Shown: positions 5,160 to 8,186 of the stretch, one piece after another
Layout of the letters: each line of letters opens with the position of its first letter
Numbering within the stretch: position 1 is the stretch's first letter
Source of the DNA: Actinomycetota bacterium
GTDB lineage: Bacteria; Actinomycetota; Thermoleophilia; Gaiellales; Gaiellaceae
NCBI GenBank assembly: GCA_013817555.1
Contig: JACDCN010000083.1
Coordinates: 1 to 8,186, forward strand
Direction of reading: 5' to 3'
DNA length: 8,186 nt
The notes under the pieces: model-generated
Database searches by the model: none
Seen by the model: the letters and a program-made list of their open reading frames with translations, nothing else
Told to the model about the DNA's origin: nothing
Program-made: the position numbers and the translations under genes

Positions 5160-6182
5160 GTGGAGACCGTCGCACTCACGTCTCTCGCCCGAGTGGGAGG
5201 CTGCGCTGCCAAGTACTCGGCGGCACGACTGGAAACGCTTCTCGCGGGGCTCGTCCCCGCAGAAGCAGAGGACTTGCTCGTAGGCCTCGATCCCGCCGAC
5301 GACGCGGCCGTCTACCGGCTCGACAACGAGCGCGCGATCGTCTTCACGGTCGATTTCTTCCCGCCGCTCGTCGACGACCCGCGCGCATTCGGTGCGATCG
5401 CCGCCACGAACGCGCTGAACGATGTCTTCGCGATGGGTGGAGTGCCTCTCTTGGCGCTCTCGATTGCCGCGTTTCCCGAGGAGCTTCCTGTCGAGGTGCT
5501 CGGGGAGGTTCTCGCCGGAGCGGATGAGCGCGTACGGGCAGCGGGCGCGATCCTCGCAGGCGGGCACACGATCAGAGACGACGAGCCGAAGTACGGCCTT
5601 GCAGTCGTCGGCACCGTGCATCCGGACGTGATCTGGCCGAAGTCGGGAGCGAAGGCCGGGGATGTTCTCTTCCTCACCAAGGCGCTCGGCACCGGCATCG
5701 TCCTCCAGGCCGAGCGGGACGGAGTCGCCCCTCCAGGCTCGCTCGACGCAGCGATTTCTTCCATGCTCGAGTTGAACCGCGACGCCGCCGACGTGCTTCG
5801 CCCCTTTACCCCGAACGCGGTCACCGACGTAACCGGCTTCGGTCTTCTCGGCCATGTGCACGAGCTCGCGTCGCGGAGCGGGGTGCGCGCGGTGATCGAC
5901 GCGGAGGCGCTACCGCTGCTCCCGTCCGCTTTCGCGCTTGCCGAGCAGGGCGTGCGCACGGGTGGCGATCGTCGCAACCGCGACTACGCGGGCCCGCACG
6001 TCGAGAGTCACGCGGAGGCGGCGCTCGAGGCGCTAGCGTACGACCCGCAGACCGCTGGCGGCCTTCTCGTCTCTCTGCCGTTCGAACGAGGGGCGGTGCT
6101 CGAGGCGACGTTCGGCTCGGCGGGACTCGCGATCGCTCGCATCGGATCGGTCGAAGCCGGTGACGGCGTGATCCTCCGCTAG
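5160..6182 (+). CDS. selD: Selenide, water dikinase (selenophosphate synthetase)
   Basis: SelD makes selenophosphate from selenide and ATP, the selenium donor for selenocysteine-tRNA and for 2-selenouridine in tRNA. The 340-residue length is normal (E. coli about 347). Landmarks: the N-terminal glycine-rich loop GGCAAK with Cys15 and Lys18 matching the catalytic Cys17/Lys20 of E. coli; DPADDAAVY at 44-52; TVDFFPPLVDDP at 63-74; ATNALNDVFAMGG at 82-94; GGHTIRDDEPKYG at 134-146; and DVTGFGLLGH at 223-232. The second Cys of the E. coli loop is Ala17 here, a residue not needed for catalysis in the family. Codon 15 is TGC, so it is not itself a selenoprotein. The GTG at 5160 is chosen because the Cys loop is at the expected distance. 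It overlaps ctaA by one base. No selA, selB, selC or selU gene is in the window, so the selenium use is unknown. Confidence 0.95.
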   Translation: METVALTSLARVGGCAAKYSAARLETLLAGLVPAEAEDLLVGLDPADDAAVYRLDNERAIVFTVDFFPPLVDDPRAFGAIAATNALNDVFAMGGVPLLALSIAAFPEELPVEVLGEVLAGADERVRAAGAILAGGHTIRDDEPKYGLAVVGTVHPDVIWPKSGAKAGDVLFLTKALGTGIVLQAERDGVAPPGSLDAAISSMLELNRDAADVLRPFTPNAVTDVTGFGLLGHVHELASRSGVRAVIDAEALPLLPSAFALAEQGVRTGGDRRNRDYAGPHVESHAEAALEALAYDPQTAGGLLVSLPFERGAVLEATFGSAGLAIARIGSVEAGDGVILR

Positions 6183-7102
6183 TGGTCACGGCCGTCGCAC
6201 GCGTCCGCACCCTGTCGCCGGGTGGGTTCCTGCGGCTCTCACTGGCCTCGTGCGCGGCGCTCTTCCTCGTCGTCACCTCAGGCGCGTTTGTGCGGCTGAC
6301 CGGCTCGGGACTCGGGTGCGACAACTGGCCGCAGTGCGGCGACAAGCCCTACCCCGAGCAGGGATTCCACGCCTTCGTGGAGTTCGGTAACCGCATGGTC
6401 GCTCTCGTAGGCCTGGCGTTGACCCTGATCACGTGGCTCGGCGCGCGCAGGGTTGCGGGCCTTCCGCGTGGGGCGCGGCTCACCGCTCTCGCGGCGTTTC
6501 TCCTGACCGTGGCTCAGATTCCCCTTGGGGCGATCACCATCGCGCTGGATCTGCATCCGCTCGCGGTGATGGCGCACTTCCTGCTCGCGCTCGCGGTGCT
6601 CGCGCTCGCGGTGGCAGTCGCGCTCGAGGCCTGGAGCCACGTCGGCGGTCTAGCGGGCCCAGCGGGCCCGCGCTGGCTGCGTCAGTTCGTGACGTGGGTG
6701 GGCCTGCCGACCTGCGCGGCGCTCGTTGTGACGGGTGCCGTGGCGACGGCCTCCGGCCCTCATCCCGGGGCCGACGAGGACGTGAAGCGCCTCGGGCTCG
6801 AGATCGCCGACACCGTGTACGTGCACGTGCGCGTCGCCGCGGCCTTCGGGATCGGCGTCCTATTCATGGGGTGGTTCCTCCTGCGCATGCGTGGGCGCTA
6901 TCCCGGGTTGCTATGGCTCTGGGGGGCGCTTGTGGGCGTTCTGGGCGCGCAGGCGATCCTCGGCGAGGTTCAGTATCGGACAGCCCTTCCGTGGGGACTC
7001 GTCCTCGTGCATGTCTTCCTCGCGGCCGCGATCTGGGCGCTGAGCATCGCCGTTGCGTACGCGCTGTGGCGGCCACCCACTGCGCTGACTACTCGCCAGT
7101 AA
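6182..7102 (+). CDS. ctaA: Heme A synthase, COX15/CtaA family
   Basis: CtaA is the integral membrane enzyme that oxidises the C8 methyl of heme O to the formyl of heme A for aa3-type cytochrome oxidases. The 306-residue protein has about eight hydrophobic segments in two related halves. Landmarks: VRLTGSGLGCDNWPQC (37-52) with the external cysteine pair Cys46/Cys52; the catalytic-region glutamate Glu67 in VEFGNR; HPLAVMAHFLLA with His132; VYVHVRVAAAFG with His215; and LVHVFLAA with His277. These fit three of the four conserved heme-ligand histidines of B. subtilis CtaA (His60, 123, 216, 278). The His60 position is Asn70 here, which may be usual in actinobacteria. The GTG start shares its G with the TAG stop of selD (TAGTG), suggesting re-initiation coupling. 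No ctaB or oxidase subunit genes are in view. Confidence 0.93.
   Translation: MVTAVARVRTLSPGGFLRLSLASCAALFLVVTSGAFVRLTGSGLGCDNWPQCGDKPYPEQGFHAFVEFGNRMVALVGLALTLITWLGARRVAGLPRGARLTALAAFLLTVAQIPLGAITIALDLHPLAVMAHFLLALAVLALAVAVALEAWSHVGGLAGPAGPRWLRQFVTWVGLPTCAALVVTGAVATASGPHPGADEDVKRLGLEIADTVYVHVRVAAAFGIGVLFMGWFLLRMRGRYPGLLWLWGALVGVLGAQAILGEVQYRTALPWGLVLVHVFLAAAIWALSIAVAYALWRPPTALTTRQ
6583..6612 (+). repeat. 15-bp perfect tandem duplication inside ctaA
   Basis: GCTCGCGCTCGCGGT occurs twice in direct succession (6583-6597 and 6598-6612), encoding a doubled LALAV in the transmembrane segment after His132. It keeps frame and extends a hydrophobic helix by five residues. Simple slippage in a GC-rich, Leu/Ala-coding stretch explains it. 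Confidence 0.7.
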
Positions 7103-7105
7103 GCT
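7100..7105 (+). promoter_or_regulatory. -10-like box overlapping the ctaA stop, upstream of the PAC2 gene
   Basis: TAAGCT contains the ctaA TAA stop and lies 7 bases before the ATG at 7113. No Shine-Dalgarno is present (the spacer is CCTTTCC), so the PAC2 gene may have its own leaderless start in addition to read-through from selD-ctaA. Confidence 0.35.
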
Positions 7106-7112
7106 CCTTTCC

Positions 7113-7994
7113 ATGGCAGACGAGCTGCGGATCTACGAGCGTCCGACGCTCGAACGGCCGGTTCTGATCGGCGCGTTTCGAGGCTGGAACGACGGTGGCC
7201 AGGCGGCCACACTCGCTGCCGGCTACCTGGCTCGGTCCTGGGACGCGCAGAAGTTCGCGGAGATCGATCCCGAGCTCTTCGTCGACTTTCAAGCGACGCG
7301 TCCGCTCGTCTCGCTCGACGAGGGGCAGACGCGCAAGATCGAGTGGCCGGAGAACACGTTCTTCCGCGCGCGGATTCCCGGCACCAACCGAGACGCCGTG
7401 CTTCTGGTAGGAGTCGAGCCGAACTACCGCTGGCGGACTTTCTCCGAGCTGATCGCCGACCTCGCCGCCGACCTCGGGATCGAGCTCGTGGTCACGCTCG
7501 GCGCGCTTCTCGCGGACGTGCCACACACGCGTCCGGCTCCTGTGACGGGCGCCGCGACCGATCCGAAGCTGGTCGACGAGCTCGGCTTGCAGCTCTCGCG
7601 CTACGAGGGGCCGACGGGAATCGTCGGCGTCTTGCTCGACGCCTGCAGGCGCGCGGGGATTCCTTCGGTCAGCCTATGGGCGGCGGTCCCGCACTACGTC
7701 TCGCTTGCCCCGAGCCCGCGTGCGGCCAGGGCGCTCTGCGATCGGCTGTCTGGCGTCCTGGGCATCGATATCGACGTCGGCGAGCTCGCTGAAGCCGAGA
7801 CGTCATACGTGGAACAGGTCTCCGAAGCTGTGTCGAGCGACGCGGAGACGGCCGCCTACGTCGAGGAGCTGGAGCAGCGCGCGGACTCGCTCGACTGGCT
7901 CGAGGAGTCGGGATCGCTTCCTTCCGGCGAGGCGCTCGCTGCCGAGATCGCCCGCTTTCTGCGCGAGCGCGACAAGAACGGCGGCTCTAGCTAA
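7113..7994 (+). CDS. PAC2-family (proteasome assembly chaperone-like) protein
   Basis: The 293-residue protein matches the PAC2/DUF75 family found in archaea, eukaryotes (proteasome assembly chaperone 2) and actinobacteria (for example M. tuberculosis Rv2125). Characteristic stretches are the N-terminal RPVLIGAFRGWNDGGQAA (15-32), VLLVGVEPNYRWRTFSE (96-112), LVVTLGALLADVPHTRP (125-141), PTGIVGVLLDACRRAGIPSVSLW (167-189) and the conserved VPHYV (192-196). The C-terminal 60 residues are acidic and probably helical or coiled coil (EAETSYVEQVSEAV, YVEELEQRADSLDWLEE), as in actinobacterial members. The actinobacterial function is not settled; a link to proteasome or protein quality control is suggested by the family only. 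It follows ctaA by 10 bp, and a repeat element begins 4 bp after its stop. Confidence 0.9.
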   Translation: MADELRIYERPTLERPVLIGAFRGWNDGGQAATLAAGYLARSWDAQKFAEIDPELFVDFQATRPLVSLDEGQTRKIEWPENTFFRARIPGTNRDAVLLVGVEPNYRWRTFSELIADLAADLGIELVVTLGALLADVPHTRPAPVTGAATDPKLVDELGLQLSRYEGPTGIVGVLLDACRRAGIPSVSLWAAVPHYVSLAPSPRAARALCDRLSGVLGIDIDVGELAEAETSYVEQVSEAVSSDAETAAYVEELEQRADSLDWLEESGSLPSGEALAAEIARFLRERDKNGGSS

Positions 7995-7998
7995 GCAC

Positions 7999-8168
7999 TA
8001 GATGCTTGATCGGAAATTCACGGCGGACCGGATGACAGCCACGACACGGCGCCGGATCGCCACCCTCCCTCGCCGTCCAGGCTTACCAGCCTGCACGACG
8101 AGTGAGTGCGTCGCCCGGCTTGGTCGTGACCGCCCCCGGCGGCGCGCCAATTTCACATCAAGCCTCTA
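7999..8168 (-). repeat. MITE-like palindromic repeat, copy 2 (170 bp, inverted, longer centre)
   Basis: On the minus strand this follows copy 1 closely: TAGAGGC end, TGTGAAATT, GCCGGGGGCGGTCACGACC, then TGGCGATCCGGCGCCGTG and the far end near AATTTC. The plus-strand left end is decayed (TAGATGC, and CGGAAATT instead of TGTGAAATT). About 44 extra bases lie in the centre (roughly 8067-8112), containing two small stem-loops: CAGGCT/AGCCTG at 8078-8093 and CGACG/CGTCG at 8096-8113. Starting 4 bp after the PAC2 stop, it could act as that operon's terminator. Confidence 0.8.
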
Positions 8169-8186
8169 GTTTGCGCAAGATCGGAA

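Noticed and set aside
5139..5861. 240-residue minus-strand ORF opposite selD
   Set aside because: It is a high-GC frame shadow: Arg/Glu/His-rich with no family motif, and the plus strand is unmistakably selD.

Overview
The window is GC-rich, densely coded bacterial chromosome. It reads like a high-GC Gram-positive, plausibly a deep-branching actinobacterium of the Thermoleophilia type. That assignment is an inference from several signs: G/C at most third codon positions, a PAC2-family protein, an actinobacterial-looking CtaA (heme A synthase), GTG and TTG starts, and several genes whose start codon sits 6-9 bases after a TANNNT-like -10 box with no Shine-Dalgarno sequence (leaderless style). 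No rRNA, tRNA, CRISPR array or transposase gene was found.

Layout. (1) 1-1300: the 3' end of a DHA2-type MFS drug-efflux transporter, overlapping by 4 bp a TetR-family regulator that probably controls it. (2) 1301-1756: a 456-bp gene-free stretch holding two strong hairpins (one a good bidirectional terminator), a near-consensus promoter on the minus strand pointing at that terminator (a candidate small RNA of about 170 nt), and three copies of the heptamer GTCAAGT around the promoter. (3) 1757-3225: a 451-aa XRE-HTH regulator with a long TPR-like helical region, followed 17 bp later by a 31-codon ORF with a very good Shine-Dalgarno. That ORF encodes a Lys-rich N-terminus, a hydrophobic core and a short polar tail. 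The arrangement resembles an RRNPP-type (Rap/Rgg/NprR/PlcR/PrgX) receptor and propeptide pair and is the most interesting candidate system here. (4) 3287-4891: a lipoprotein with a C-terminal thioredoxin-like domain carrying an unusual C-X4-C motif, convergent with a short-chain dehydrogenase. (5) 5024-8168: selD (selenophosphate synthetase), ctaA and a PAC2-family gene, all on the plus strand, bracketed by two inverted copies of a palindromic, MITE-like repeat of 126 and 170 bp.

How the parts relate. The efflux pump and TetR form one transcription unit. The XRE-TPR regulator and the micro-ORF are probably co-transcribed, and the GTCAAGT boxes upstream are a plausible autoregulatory site, although they overlap the minus-strand promoter better than any plus-strand one. 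selD and ctaA overlap by one base and are probably translationally coupled. The PAC2 gene may add its own leaderless start at the ctaA stop codon. The left repeat copy ends inside the probable -10 box of selD, and the right copy starts 4 bp after the PAC2 stop, so the elements may supply promoter and terminator functions.

Limits: all family calls are by motif reading, and no database search or folding program was run.
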